A stretch of DNA of 64,000 nucleotides from Dentipellis sp. KUC8613. Taxonomy: Eukaryota; Basidiomycota; Agaricomycetes; Russulales; Hericiaceae. The notes beneath the pieces are model-generated. The model was not told where the DNA came from. It saw only the letters and a list, made by a program, of their open reading frames with translations, and ran no database searches. The stretch covers positions 993,835 through 1,057,834 of the forward strand of contig NSJX01000001.1 of NCBI GenBank assembly GCA_002286715.1, read 5' to 3'. Below, one piece after another: positions 35,458 to 47,452 of this stretch. The stretch's first letter is position 1; every line of letters begins with the position of its first letter. The position numbers were made by a program, and so were the translations under genes.

Positions 35458-37997
35458 TTATGCGCGACCGATAGCACGCAGGATCTCTAGTCTCCTAGTG
35501 TCATTAACAACCTTGAAGCCTGCACCACCCATCTCGAAATGCCCATGTCCACCAGACAATGCGCGCAGTCTGCTAGAGTAGTCTAACATCTGACTGAGAG
35601 GTGCGACCGCGTGAATGGTACGTCTTGTACGAGAGGAATGGTCTGTCGCGTCCGAAGAGCCCATAGTGGATGGGGAAAGCCACGGCGGGGGTATATAAAG
35701 GCCATCACCTGCATTTGCCTGTAGGTCTTCGTCGTGTGCTGTTGTACTTGAACCAGCCAAGTCGAGGACTTCACCGCCATGTTCAGTTAGGTCCCTGACA
35801 ACTTTCCCAAGAGCATCCTCCCCGACGGAAATCCGGAGCTCGACGAATGGCTCCATCAGTGGGCCTGCGGTTCTAGCTCGAAGATGATTGCGCAAGATGA
35901 CAGCGCCCGCGCCCGAAAGGATCGACGGTGGTGCCTCGGGGGACCAGTGGAAGCTTTTGACTTGCACCTGTACATGCGATAGTGGGAGGGCCGTGTGCGG
36001 GGAACTAGACAAAGTACTGGCTATGCCTCGTGCCACATGGGCCAATGGCTCATTTGGATCCGTAAAGTTGTCAGGGGTGGTCAAAGGCTTGCCATCTGGA
36101 CCCAAGACGATATTCCCATCCCACGCGGAGTCTCCAACTTCGTCTTCGGCCAGCGGGCGCATAGAAAAGCACACGTCTGCTGATACTGGTTTTCCCGAAA
36201 CCATAGTAGACCAACTTTCCGTGACGAGTTGGGTCGGGTCGACGGAGCTCAGGCCTTCGCGATAGCTGACACGCCGAGTACCAAACTCAAACCGTGCATT
36301 CCATTCATCTCTGAGGCGACCCTCGACAATTTCAAGATGAAGCGCGCCAAGTCCATGAACAAGAATTTGGCCATCTTGCGTTTCCACTCTAACAGACGGG
36401 TCGGTTCGAGTAAGAGCACCAAGAGCCTCTTCGACAGGTGCAAGGTCCGAGTGAGACTGGGGTATCACTGAGGCGGACATGACCGCAGGGGGCGGAGTGA
36501 TAGGTACGATTGAATGGGAATCAGTATCTTGAGCCCTAGTTGATACCAGAGTGTCGCCAGTACGCGTGTGCTTGAGTCCCAGAATGACGCCTACGGACCC
36601 GAAAGGAAGCTCTTCGACTTCCTGAGCATCAGATGCGTACAGCAGCAGCAGCTTCGATGCTCTTTCCTTCAGATTTCGGGTAGCATTCATCAGCACTGTC
36701 TGACGAGTCACCGAACCTGGTGGTTATTATCAGCGCAGGCGCAAAGAACGGCGAAGAGGCACAGCATACCAGAGTAAACTCGCACGAAGGTCATCCACCC
36801 TTTCTTTTTGTCCCAGCTCACTTTCCAGGCGAGTAGGCGGGTGGGTGACTTGGCTGTTTGCTTTTCATGCGGTACATCCAGGGGACTGGCTAACAGTTCT
36901 CCAGCGTAATCCATCAGAATCTCCGTCCCAATGTGCTTAATGGCCGAACCACAAAGAACTGGTAGTACTTCTGATTTCAAGGTCGCATCGCGCAGCGCAG
37001 GCAGTATCGTGGAAGCAGGAACGGTGGCGTACGCCGAGGGTGTAGACGGTAGCTCCAGCAATGTCTCCATTAATTGATCCGAGCACATCGCCAACCCCTC
37101 AAGAAAGGCCGTTCGAGCAGGGAGTAGATGGTGAATAATTGGGTGAGACGCGGGGAAGATATTTGCCACGCTTTCTTCGGTGATATCTGTGGGAAGCGCA
37201 TGCCTGGACGACGTTCCGTCCGTTTTCCATCGCCAGATTTCCCACTTGACGAGATCCACAAGTCCCTCAATACCGGGCTCCGCACGAGCATAGTTGTCAG
37301 GATTGAATGAGGCAATGGGAAGGGTAAGGGCCATGGGGCTGGGGTGAATACCATGGGAAAGCAAAGAGAGCATCGATGAGTGGAAGGAAGCGCCCGGTCT
37401 ATCTAGCTTGTTCATAAACATTATCCTCGTCGGGACACCGTATCTAGTAGACAGAAATATTAGCTGGTGAAGTACATTCCCTCGAGCAACCAAGCGCACC
37501 TGTTGAGCTGGCCCCATACTCCTTTGGTCTGCGCCTCCACTCCTTCCACGGAATCCAGTAACACGACAGCACCATCAACCACTCGGCTCGCACTTTCGAC
37601 TTCCATACCGAAGTCCGCATGTCCTGGAGTATCAATGAGGTTGAACGTCCAGTTTTTCCATTTAACCGGTATACTGGCGGACTGGATGGTGATTCCTCGC
37701 TCGCGCTCAGCAGGTAGGAAATCGGTTGTTGTGCTCCCTGTATCCACCGACCCGGACTCGGATAGGTATTCCGACTTCAGAAGGATGGACTCAGTCAATG
37801 TGGTCTTCCCAGAGTCTGATGAACATGAATGTATCTGAGTACGCTCTGGAAGGAGCGAAGCGCGTACCGATGTGAGCCACGACAGCCAGATTGCGTAGCT
37901 TTGATGGATCGTGGCGTGCAGTTGATATGAACCTGGCGCGGGCGTGAAGGCTGTATGGCAAGAAGGACCTGCATCTGAAGGTCCTCAGCAATAGCAT
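35458..37997 (-). CDS. MEF2: Mitochondrial ribosome-releasing factor 2 / elongation factor G2
   Basis: Translational GTPase that, with the recycling factor, splits mitochondrial ribosomes. Exons 37868-37997, 37500-37815, 36770-37443 and 35458-36716 give 792 aa. The start [20 protein letters not shown] is a basic presequence; an ATG is used rather than the upstream in-frame GTG. GTPase motifs: G1 AHIDSGKTTL (intron 1 lies inside it, between AHI and DSG), G2 ERGITI, G3 DTPGHADF, G4 NKLDRPG, G5 near CGSAIKHIG. Domain II starts around residue 310, domain IV has [15 protein letters not shown] and the C-terminal domain has [12 protein letters not shown]. The inserted stretch after [16 protein letters not shown] and the lineage-specific [10 protein letters not shown] segment are typical of fungal Mef2 rather than Mef1. 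Confidence 0.92.
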
Positions 37998-38194
37998 GCC
38001 AAATCCCTGGCTCACGAGACTGGAACCTGAGGAACGTCTTGAAAGGCAATAAGATCGAGCAAGACAATAGACACAAACACTTTCAATTGTTCGCGCGGCG
38101 TCCCTGTTTCAAAGGCAGCAAGTCTACGCCGACATGCTCTATTATCCTGTTGTAACTCTTTCCTCTCCTTTGATCATCTCTCTACCATTCAAAC

Positions 38195-39219
38195 ATGAGC
38201 GAGACAAGCGACCTACCGAATGGGTTCCAAGAGCGCTTACGGCAACGCCAGGCTCTTCGCAGCAGACCTCTGGAGACGATACCGCTGGATGGCGTAGCTC
38301 AGACCCATGGAAACATACCCAATACACCGCTAGCTGCTGCCCTAATCTCATTCCTTTTGGGTTCAGTGTTCGCCCTCGGAACCCTGACATTTCTATGCGG
38401 AGGCTTCTCACAGTTCTGGTGGTCCACATACCAAGCCGGCTTCTTTGTCGCGGCATGGGCTGCATTTCACTGGGGAGAATTTGCAGTCACGGCTGGGTGG
38501 AACAGAGAGAAGTGCAGCGTCGATTGTGAGTGCACCGTGCCGTTTCCAGCCGCAGTCCTGATCTCTTTGTTCCACTCCACCAGCATTCTTGCTGGATAAC
38601 GGAGCTTTATATCACATTGCTAATGGCCTGGCATTGTTTGAATATCTGACCACGGTGTTCTGGAAATCATCGATGAAGCAATACCCGTATCTGTCAACCC
38701 TAGGTATGTCACTCACTCTTGCTTTTGCTCAGAACTCACCGCACTTTCGCAGGGGTGGTGATGGTGATCTTTGGTCAGGCCTTGCGTTCGGCAGCCATGA
38801 TACGCGCTTCGACCAATTTCTCTCATTCGGTCGCATTCCGTAAACGAGAGACCCACGAATTGGTAACAGATGGTGTTTACGCGTAAGCTTACATTTTGTC
38901 TACCCGACGTTCGTGATTTTGAACTGTTCTGAACGCTCTTTCAGATATTGCCGCCATCCATCTTACGCTGGATTCTTTTACTGGGCTCTGGGGACACAAC
39001 TTGTTCTTCAAAACCCGTTCTCCTTCATCGTTTTTGTAGCACTGCTGTGGCGGTTTTTCCAGAAGAGAGTTGAAGGTAAGCTCTCGCATTTTGTGACTGA
39101 TCCTGCAACGACGCTCATCACTGGCCCCAGCCGAGGAGAAAGCACTGGTTGGTTTCTTTGGACAGGCATACGTAGATTATCGTAACAAGATCGGTACCAT
39201 GATTCCGTTCATTCGCTGA
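38195..39219 (+). CDS. STE14: Protein-S-isoprenylcysteine O-methyltransferase
   Basis: ER enzyme that methylates the prenylated C-terminal cysteine of CaaX proteins such as Ras and mating-factor precursors. Exons 38195-38525, 38584-38703, 38753-38882, 38945-39075 and 39131-39219 give 266 aa. There are about six hydrophobic segments (AALISFLLGSVFALGTLTFL, YQAGFFVAAWAAFHWGEF, VVMVIFGQALRSAAM and others). The ICMT catalytic C-terminus is YCRHPSYAGFFYWALGTQL, PFSFIVFVALLWRFF and RVEAEEKALVGFFGQAYVDY. The first 40 residues are polar and poorly conserved. Identification is secure. Confidence 0.95.
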
Positions 39220-39507
39220 TACTCTACCGTCATTACCGTCAATGAAATAAAGGGGAGCTCTACGCCCCCGTTGGTACCGCCTAGCGTAGTAAATCACAGG
39301 CCATCTTCATGCCTTACATGTAGGCTTCAGAGCTCGGCAGTAGGATATTGGGCTAGACCCTGCAGAATCTTCACGCTGCTGAGTTTCCCAGAATACACGA
39401 GTGGTTGCATGAACATGATATCATAAGAAGAATACGTGGATGAGTAGAACAACATAGGACATGCAATTTTTGGAAGATGCCAGACAGCCATGATATATAT
39501 GCCCCAT

Positions 39508-40240
39508 CTACTCAGCAACCTCCACGGTCGTCTTCTCCGACACGTAGATACCGTCCAGGAATTTACGGATATCTTTGTTCCGCACTCGGCAGATACCCTG
39601 GATTGACGCGGCTGAAGTGAAATATCAGGTTCAAGTTCAAAACAAGATACTGATGTACATACCTGATTGCGAGACGTTCTCGATGTCAGCACCCTGCAGG
39701 ATAAGCTCATCCTTCTGACTCTTGCTCTCAGAGATCGTCACACCGTCCAACATAGCGACGTGGCGGACAGTCTGGTAGAAGACCTTAAGCGCACTTTACA
39801 TGGTACGACACGAAACGGGCATTACCTTCTCGCCCAGAAAATTCCGGATCTCCAGTGCTTGACCATTCTCCTGAATGATGCAGTTGATCGGGAAATGGGC
39901 GTACACTGCACGCATTTTGTAGAGGAATCCCTGAGGCTAGCCGTGAGCTAGGCAGACAGTCATGTCCAGAAAGACAGCTCACCTTCGTGACACCGGTGAT
40001 CATGTTGGTGATCAGGCTCTTAATCGTGCGGAGGCAAGCGACGTGCTTGCGGCCGCCCTGCCACACGGCAAGGGTGACCTTGTTGGTCTTTCCCTTCAGA
40101 AGGCGGATGTCCATGTTGACATGGCGGACGTTCTTCGTGAGCGTGCCCTTGGGTCCGGAGACGGTAATGACACGGGACTTGACGGAGACCTCAACGCCCT
40201 CCGGGATTTCGAGCTCTTCTGTCTTGAGAACGTCACGCAT
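39508..40240 (-). CDS. RPL9: 60S ribosomal protein uL6 (L9)
   Basis: Large-subunit ribosomal protein. Exons 39983-40240, 39826-39930, 39663-39783 and 39508-39611 give 195 aa. The start [20 protein letters not shown] and [19 protein letters not shown] are diagnostic. [46 protein letters not shown], then [20 protein letters not shown] follow. The upstream 300 bp include GA-rich sequence and may carry a 5' UTR intron. Divergent from PCF11. Confidence 0.96.
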
Positions 40241-40751
40241 CTTGAGAATAAAAGAAGTCAGTAACAGGTCAATCCGGTACCAGTCATCCAGAATCAGCAA
40301 GACGAATCCATCCGAATCCATCGACCAAGCGACGCAAACGCGTATGAATATCTTGCACACAATCCTGCAGCAGGCATCCCACGACTTGAGAGTGGTGTCC
40401 ACGATGCTCACCTTGAGATAATGGTCTTGAGGGCGGCGAGGGCGGCGGCGAGGGCGTCTTGGTGGTGAGCCTGAGCGGTGGCGCAAGATTGAGTTCAACT
40501 GGCGGACTTTGAATGTGGTCTCTTGCGGCGGAATTCCGGCGCGCTCCTCTTGCCTTACAACCTCCACCATCACTTGGACGTGTCGTACGCTTTCGCGGCA
40601 TCTGTTCTTTCCTCCGTCAGGTTTGCTCGTTCGTGAGATTTCAAGTTGAACGAGACATATTGTGCTCGATTCTCCTCATCTCGCATAGCTATCCGTGAGA
40701 TTACTGGAAATCCAGTGACCCGTTTTCCTTTGCTTTATAAGTCCTGGGAAG
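40241..40751. promoter_or_regulatory. Divergent promoter region RPL9 / PCF11
   Basis: About 510 bp between divergent ATGs, with a GAG/CGG-rich tract near 40430-40460. Minus-strand open frames across it extend the uL6 frame but have no recognisable content, so I treat it as 5' UTR and promoter. Confidence 0.5.
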
Positions 40752-43231
40752 ATGGCCATGTACTCCCAGTCTCACTCCCCAGCGTACGCCTACCCCCCGC
40801 AGCCTCCCCCCGTGCATTCTTCCCAGTACCCGTATGGCGCCCCTTCTTCTCTATACCTCCTCGACCCCATCTCCTTCCGGCGGGATTACGCAGCACGCTT
40901 ATCGGAGTTGACCGTCAACTCAAGACCAATTATCCAGAACTTGTCGATGATCGCACAAGAATACTCGCGTTGGGCAGACGTCGTTGTGGACTGTTTGGAT
41001 GCGCATATACGTAGGGTGAGTCTTCCTTTTCAACTATCTGTAACTTATTCTCTGCACGGTTTGGGATTGTGCCACCCATGTTATGGGCTTGTCTGGAGTA
41101 TTGGATGATCATCATGTATACTAGCACAGTAGAGTAGACCTGAGACATAAAAAGCAAACGGCTTGGATGCCTTGCAGACCATGCTTGCATGGCAGCGAGG
41201 GAAGCTTGCGCGGCGATGCTGCCTCGGGTCTTTGTTTCCCTGCCGCTTTCCTTTTTCGTCGATGTTCTTGCCTTTCTGCTTTTTGCTGACTAATTGCTCC
41301 GGCGGCGCTCGCTCCGGTACAGGTCCCCCCTTGGATGAAGCTCCCCGCGTTTTATCTGCTTGACGCCATCTCAAAGAACGTCCATGACCCATACGCTGGC
41401 CATTTCGCCTCCATCGTTGCAACCCTCTTTCTCGAGACTTATGGGCAGGTTGACCAGGGCACACGCAGTAAGATGGAGGAGATGCTTTTGACATGGCGTA
41501 CAGGTGCGCCGAATGGTCGCGAGCTCTTCGGCATTGGGCCACAGATTGCCATCGAAAGAGGTATATGGGGCGCGGGGACAAACGCTGAGGTGCGTCTTGA
41601 CAAGCTGCTGCCTAAACATCTACTGACGAACATCCTTGTAGCCCACTTTTGGCTCCGGCTTTGTGTCCAAATCCCAAGTCATGAGCGAACTCGAGTTTGC
41701 TCTCGGTCAGAAGGAAAGAGCTCTTCAAGCCAACCCTTATGACTCTGTTACGCAGAGCCACGTCAACGTTTTACAGCAGGTGTGTGTCCACATCCGATCA
41801 GACATTGGCATCTTGCTCATGTTTTTACAGCTGCGAAAGCTCGTCGAAGCTGGCGTATCACAGGAAGAGCTCGCTCAGATTCTCTCTCAATTGCGTAACC
41901 TGGTTCGCGTCTCCAATCCGTCTCCCCCTCCCGCGCCTCCAGTACCCAGATACCCACCTTCGGCTCCGTACCCTACTTCGAATACGTATGGTCAGCCTCC
42001 TATGATGCAGGCCGGCCCTTCTTCGCTACCCCTTACGGCGGCTCCGCCTCAGCCTGCCCCACCCCAATACGATCAACCCCATCCTGTTGCAGACTCGGCC
42101 CCGTTGCTGCCGAATGCTGGCTCCTCTGCCCCTTTGGGCGTCCCCAACATCTCGAACCTTTACGAAGCTCTGCTGAAAGCGGGTGTAGTATCAAAGACCA
42201 CAACACCAACAGGTATCCCGACGACGCAGGTCGACGAAAAGAAGCCGGTCGTAGATGCAGGAAAAGAAGAAGCCGTCGCATACAGGAATGCCATCCTGTC
42301 GCAGGGCATCAAGTTCAACAGCGCTGAGATTTCGAGGTATGTATAAGTTCACTCCCATTGCGAAAGATACTGATTATCGGCGTTAGGCACCGTCCGAATA
42401 TCGTTCACTTCCTCTATGAGCGTCTGTCTGTGCAATGCAAACAATGTGGGATAAGATTCTCTGAGACAGCACTTGGTAAGGAGAAGATGAAGGATCATCT
42501 CGACATGCATTTTAGACAAAATCGGAAGGCAAGTCAGAATGTCGGCCGTGGTCATAGTCGCAGTTGGTTCGTTAGTGTCGAGGTACGTATTCTTCTTACA
42601 ACAATTGAGCGGTCGTCATCTAACGTTGTCAAAGGATTGGATACACGATGTGTCTGCAGACCGTAAGGGAAAGGGGCCCGCAGACCCTTCGCGTCCTCAA
42701 AACGCGAAGGCAGCGGCTGCAGCTGAGACGGCAAAGCGTGATGCTGAATTGCTCTCGCAATATGTGGTCGTGCCTCCTGGCGACGAAGCAAAACTGATAG
42801 CTTGTCCGATTTGTAAGGAGACTCTCAAGTCAGAGTTCCAAGAAGAGGACGAGGAGTGGGTTTGGAAGAACGCAGTGAAGATTGATGACAGGGTAAGTCG
42901 CTTCTGTTTGGCTGAGATTCCGAATGCTCATAGGTATCTTGTCTGTCAGATATACCACGCGACGTGTCATGCCGAAGCACTCACTTCCACCAGCTCCCTC
43001 GCAGCACGACTACGGCAGGAGATTGCTGGGGCGGGGCGAAGCCGCTCGGGTACTCCTGAATCTGCTTCGCAACGCGCTACGCCCCCGCGCGGGGTCAAGA
43101 AGGAAGCGTCGCTCTCGCCGAATTCGAAAGCCATCGGGTTGAAGCGGAAAGGCTCGTTTGACCATACATTGGGGTCTGGTGATGGAGAGAGTGGATCGCC
43201 ACCGGCGAAGAAGATCATGTTGTCTGCGTGA
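40752..43231 (+). CDS. PCF11: Pre-mRNA cleavage and termination factor PCF11
   Basis: Binds the RNA polymerase II CTD and couples 3' end cleavage to termination. Seven exons (40752-41015, 41323-41589, 41642-41779, 41831-42336, 42387-42582, 42635-42892, 42950-43231) give 636 aa. The CTD-interacting domain covers about residues 35-170: LSELTVNSRPIIQNLSMIAQ, then PPWMKLPAFYLLDAISKNVH and FLETYGQVDQGTRSKMEEML. The centre is Pro-rich. Two zinc-finger elements follow: CKQCGIRFS...DHLDMHFRQNR and CPICKETL...YHATCHAEAL. The interval between them has the conserved SRSWFVSVEDWIHD segment bound by Clp1. The tail has NLS-like PPRGVKKE and GLKRKGS. The first intron (41016-41322, 307 bp) is five times the local norm. 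SWT1 lies directly downstream. Confidence 0.95.
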
Positions 43232-43575
43232 AGGCGTGTGCCTGCACATGTATCAGGGATTTGCTGCATCTTTCATCATTTTGTTTATTCTCCACGGCAT
43301 CATGTCTCATACATCCATACATAGCATCCGTAGTACAATTATCGCAATTTATCTGGATTGTCATATCTCAATGTTCAGCGAATGGTAGAGTGAGATTCAC
43401 CGAAAAGGCAACCATCGCTGTTGCGTGTGGTGGCACCGGCACATGATGATGTTGTAAATGCCCATTGTCCTGCGCATGCATGCGATGCGTTCATAAGTTG
43501 TTCGAATGCCCTCTGCCTCAACTCGACTTTCTCTGTTTATATCCTCCTCTATCATCAGGTGCGCCGTCATAATTC
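43232..43575. other. Intergenic between PCF11 and SWT1
   Basis: About 340 bp, A/T-rich around 43270-43380, consistent with the PCF11 3' UTR and SWT1 promoter. No other gene seen. Confidence 0.5.
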
Positions 43576-45171
43576 ATGTCCTTCGCTGACCCATTGCAGC
43601 AGCCGGGCTCGTTCCCCTCGTGGGGTCCGAGCACAAGCTTCTATCCGTCGCGTGAGCATCAGTGGCTTTGTGGCCCAGTTCACTTGCTGCGTCAACCGTT
43701 GACCAAGACTCGAACCAGAGTACCCTGCGATGCCATCTGGAGAATGGCAGGCGGACGAGGCATTGGTTGATGCGACACTGCGTCGTTTCGATGAAGTAGC
43801 GAACAAGGATGTAGAGATGCAGGTGTGCTTTCTCAATAAGTCTTCTTGTTGGAATGTGCTCATAGGGGAATGTAGGCACCGTTGTCGGAAACTATTTTCT
43901 ATATGGTCATGGATACAAACGTCCTACTAGGCAAACTCGACGTGCTACAGCAATTTGTGGAAGACGCCAAAGCGGATGACACCCCTGTGCGAATCATCAT
44001 ACCCGGCATCGTGATATCGGAGCTCGACCAGTACGTGATGTGCCTTTCCATCTCGAGCTGCGCGCTGTGTTCATTTAAGTTTGGCGTGCGCAGCCAGAAG
44101 AACCGCCCAAAGCTGGCGTGGGCAGCCCGGCGTGCGTCTACCTGGCTTCTGGAAAAGGTCAAGGAGCGACGGCTAGTAAAAGGCCAGGCGCACGAGGAAA
44201 CGTGCAAGAGCTCAGGCAAGTGGAACGTGCGGGATCCGGGGGAGGTGCGTGGACTCTTGATAGCTTGTCTGGCGGCGGGCGTTGACAGGAATGCTGGGGT
44301 AGATTGGCGGGCCGGAAGCCAACGATAATTTGATTCTGGACTGCTGCCGGTACTTCGCACTAAGTGGGCAGGTGGCGTTGTGCAGCTCAGACAAGAATCT
44401 ATGCATCAAGACGGAGAGCACCGGTCAGAAGATCGCTATTCTGATGTACAGGTTCCGGGACCTGACTGTGCATTCACTCCCACAGCTATCGCAAGTTTCA
44501 GTCCGACTGGAAACTGGAGCAGTCGTGAGATTGCGCGTGCGCTATTTGGGGACATGTGCGATCTGAGCCGTTTCGATAACTTCAGCTCGTTGACGTCGCG
44601 TCAATACGCCAAAGCGCCGCGCAAGAAGCCCGCACCGGCCCCAGCGCCAGCCCCAGAGGTTGACGAGGACATGATGGACGTCGACGATACGGGAGACGGT
44701 TCGGGTATGCATTTTGCGCCAAGCCACCCCCTGGACGCGCTACATCTGGAAGTGATTGAGCATTTTTCGCGGCTGCTAATGGAGCTGGTCGGGCGAGTAG
44801 GGGGCCCAGAGGTGCCTCGAGAAGGGGGCTCAGGCGGACTGGCGGACTCGAAGCACGCGCCAAAGTGGGCGCGGAAATGGCTGGGTGCATGGAGTGTGGA
44901 GGAGTGTCTGGCGTACCTGAGCTCAAAACGAGTGCGGCAGCTGGACAAGGGGACGCCGTCGCCGAAGCTGGAGGTGTTCCTACTCCGGCCCTACGGGGAC
45001 GAACGTGGGTGCCGGCGCGGGCAGGAGTGGTCGAAGAGGGACTGGGAGATTGCGATTGGAAAGCTGGAGGAGATTGCGCAGCTGTGGGACGATAAGGCGC
45101 TGGGCGAGTCTGTTGCCGTGCTCGGACCGTATGCAAAGCAGGTGTTCGAAAGGCCCTACATGCCGTTGTAG
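43576..45171 (+). CDS. SWT1: PIN-domain endoribonuclease SWT1
   Basis: Nuclear PIN-domain RNase that in yeast removes unspliced or defective mRNPs near the nuclear pore. Exons 43576-43651, 43719-43822, 43876-44030, 44094-44244, 44303-44423 and 44486-45171 give 430 aa. The PIN domain is at about residues 60-210. YMVMDTNVLLGKLDVL carries the first acidic residue and IIIPGIVISELD the second. Then ARRASTWLLEKV, VKGQAHEE, and GGPEANDNLILDCCRYF with CSSDKNLCIKTEST complete the active site. The C-terminal half has an Ala-Pro repeat (PAPAPAPAPEVDED) and a helical HEPN-like segment. For intron 1 a donor at 43652 (gtgagc) with an acceptor at 43718 is preferred; an alternative pair also keeps frame. Confidence 0.9.
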
Positions 45172-45332
45172 TGCGCTGTGTCCCTTGCGAATATAATGGT
45201 GCGCAGCAGCAGGCGTGGGAAGTGATTCCGAGAAAGGATCAAGGCGGTGAGGGCGTGAGCGTCTGTTTGTTTTATATCTCTCTCCTCTCCATCGTCCTTC
45301 TTTTCGGCTTGCCGTCGCTCTTTCCCGCACTT

Positions 45333-47012
45333 ATGCCCTCCTGTACCGTTCGCAGGAGGTATCTCCACGTCGTCCTCGCCCTCCTCGCACTCATCCTCCT
45401 TGGCACCGTCGTCGTCCTCTCCTCCGTCTCCTACTACCTTGCTATCCCTACCGATGCCTACATCACCGAGCAGGAGCTAGACGCTTCTGCAAACGCCACC
45501 GCCCGCATCCCAAAGATCATTCACCAGACATGGAAGACCGAGACTCTTCCTTCCAAGTGGAAGGGTATCTCAGAGGAATGCCGCGCTATGATGCCTGATT
45601 AGTATGTACTTTTCCCCGGACAAATTATCACCCCCCTTCTCACCGCTCTCCTATGTAGCGAGTACATGCTTTGGACCGACGCCAGTTCCAGGGAATTCAT
45701 TGCTGAGCAATATCCCTGGTTCCTAGACACTTTTGACTCCTACACCTACCCCATCCAGCGGGCTGACGCCATCCGTTACTTCGTTCTCCACCACTATGGA
45801 GGCGTCTATATGGACCTTGACATCGGCTGCCTCCGCCCGCTCGACCTCCTACTCAACTACCCCGTCATTCTCCCGCGAACCATCCCGGTCGGCGTGTCCA
45901 ACGACCTTATGTTCGCCGAGAAGGGGCACCCCTTCATGGCCCAGACAATCCACAACCTTGTCACTTTTGATCACAAATGGGTCCTCAACTATCCCACCGT
46001 CATGTTCTCCACCGGCCCCATGTTCCTCTCCGCCCAGTACGGAATCTACAGCACTGCCCACCCCGTCACGCCGGAGCAGCCTGGTGGTGAAGTTCGTATC
46101 CTGCCCAAGTCTCTCTACGGCAAGAACGCCAAGCCGGAGGAGGCTCCCCACTCATTCTTCACCCATTTCTACGGCAGCAGCTGGCATGCCGATGATGCCG
46201 CGTTCATCGGCTTCCTTGGCACCTGGGGTAAAGGTTTAATGTGGTTGGGGTTAGCCGTCTTGATACTCGGGATCTGCAGACTTATCTACACCAACGCCAA
46301 GCAGAGGAAGTTCAGGAAAATTGGTTCCTATGATGTTCTCCTTCCGCGCTGGGTCGAGCGCAATGGACGTTGGCATCTTGACCTCGGTTGGATCTCACTT
46401 CCTGGCCGTTTGTCTCCTCCTGCATCTCCCATGATCCCCAACGACGGTGTTCCCCGCGGCTTGGTTCATTCCTCTGGCAGCCCCGAGGAGGAAGTCTCGT
46501 TGCTGTCGATTCCTCTGCATATGCGGCCATCGTCGCCCGCTCTTTCGGACGTATCCACCATCGATGGTACCACCACTCCTCCGCATCCCGCCGTATCTGC
46601 TGCACGTCGCGTCAGGGCCGGCATGGCGTCGCTATTTGGGTCTTCGGAAACGGAACCCCGGTCCCCCGCACGATCGCGCAGGCGCCCACGAGGAGTGCTC
46701 TTCTTCTTGCCCGCTTTCTCTTCAGGTGGAGATATCACACTTCCTCTGGACGAAGGATCGGCACGGCTTTCCACGTCCCTCCCTCCCTCAAGCTCTTCGC
46801 CTTTCGATGTGGAATCAAACACGTACCCTTTAGGCAAGAGGGGCCTCGGCCTCGGCGTCGACATTGAAGCCCAAACCATCGCTCCAGTGTCGAGGTCAGG
46901 AACACCACGGCCACCCCCATATTCCGAGGCCTCTGCGTCAAGCCACCGTGCTTCGACGCCAGAGCCGAGCGGCTCGCGACGTCCGTATACGAACGCCACG
47001 CCCAAGTCATAG
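45333..47012 (+). CDS. SUR1: Mannosyl-inositolphosphoceramide synthase catalytic subunit (GT32, SUR1/CSH1-like)
   Basis: Transfers mannose to inositolphosphoceramide in the Golgi during sphingolipid synthesis. Exons 45333-45601 and 45659-47012 give 540 aa. It starts with a short cytosolic tail and a signal anchor (HVVLALLALILLGTVVVLSS). The GT32 domain follows, with ARIPKIIHQTWKTETLPSKW, YPIQRADAIRYFVLHHYGG and the DxD motif in VYMDLDIGCLRPL. FFTHFYGSSWHADDAAFIGF precedes a second membrane segment (LMWLGLAVLILGICRLIYT). Unlike yeast Sur1 (about 380 aa) there is a C-terminal tail of about 200 residues rich in Ser, Pro and Arg. Only 161 bp separate it from the SWT1 stop. Confidence 0.9.
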
Positions 47013-47452
47013 TTGGGAACCGCTCCATCCCGACAGGGATCGCAGAGGGCACGCTGCGCCCTCCACCTGCTTTATCTAGATCGAATCTCAGTGGGACATT
47101 GCTTCCGTACCAAGTCGCCCGCGGAGAGTGGCACCACACGCCTTGTGTGGCTGTCACCTGAACGATCTTGTATACCCCGTTATCTACTACTCCCCCATTA
47201 AGGCTACTTACGGCCTTCGTTCTTTCGTACACGCCGATTCCTGCTAGGTCGCACCAGGACTGTTGATTTAAAACTTAAACTTATGCGTAGATTGACGATA
47301 ATGCTCAAGCGTTGCGATGCTTGTCTTCTGAGCTGTGGCGGGACTCCGTTCATCTCATCAAATAACAACGAATGCAGCGCGCTATTAGATTCCTTATATT
47401 CTCGTTACAAAGTCCGAAATTGCGACAGGAGGTCGCACTGTGTGTGAAAGAG
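47013..47452. other. Convergent intergenic region
   Basis: About 440 bp between the 3' ends of the MIPC synthase and MFS transporter genes. No gene or repeat is seen. Confidence 0.5.

Noticed and set aside
41100..41150. Possible C/D box snoRNA in the long PCF11 intron (GGATGATCA then CTGA)
   Set aside because: The C box lacks the exact TGATGA core, there is no terminal stem, and the C-D spacing is too short; only the intron length itself is reported.
46388..46867. 160-codon open frame in another frame of the MIPC synthase tail
   Set aside because: It lies entirely within the 540-aa GT32 protein in a low-complexity, high-GC region where alternate frames stay open by chance.
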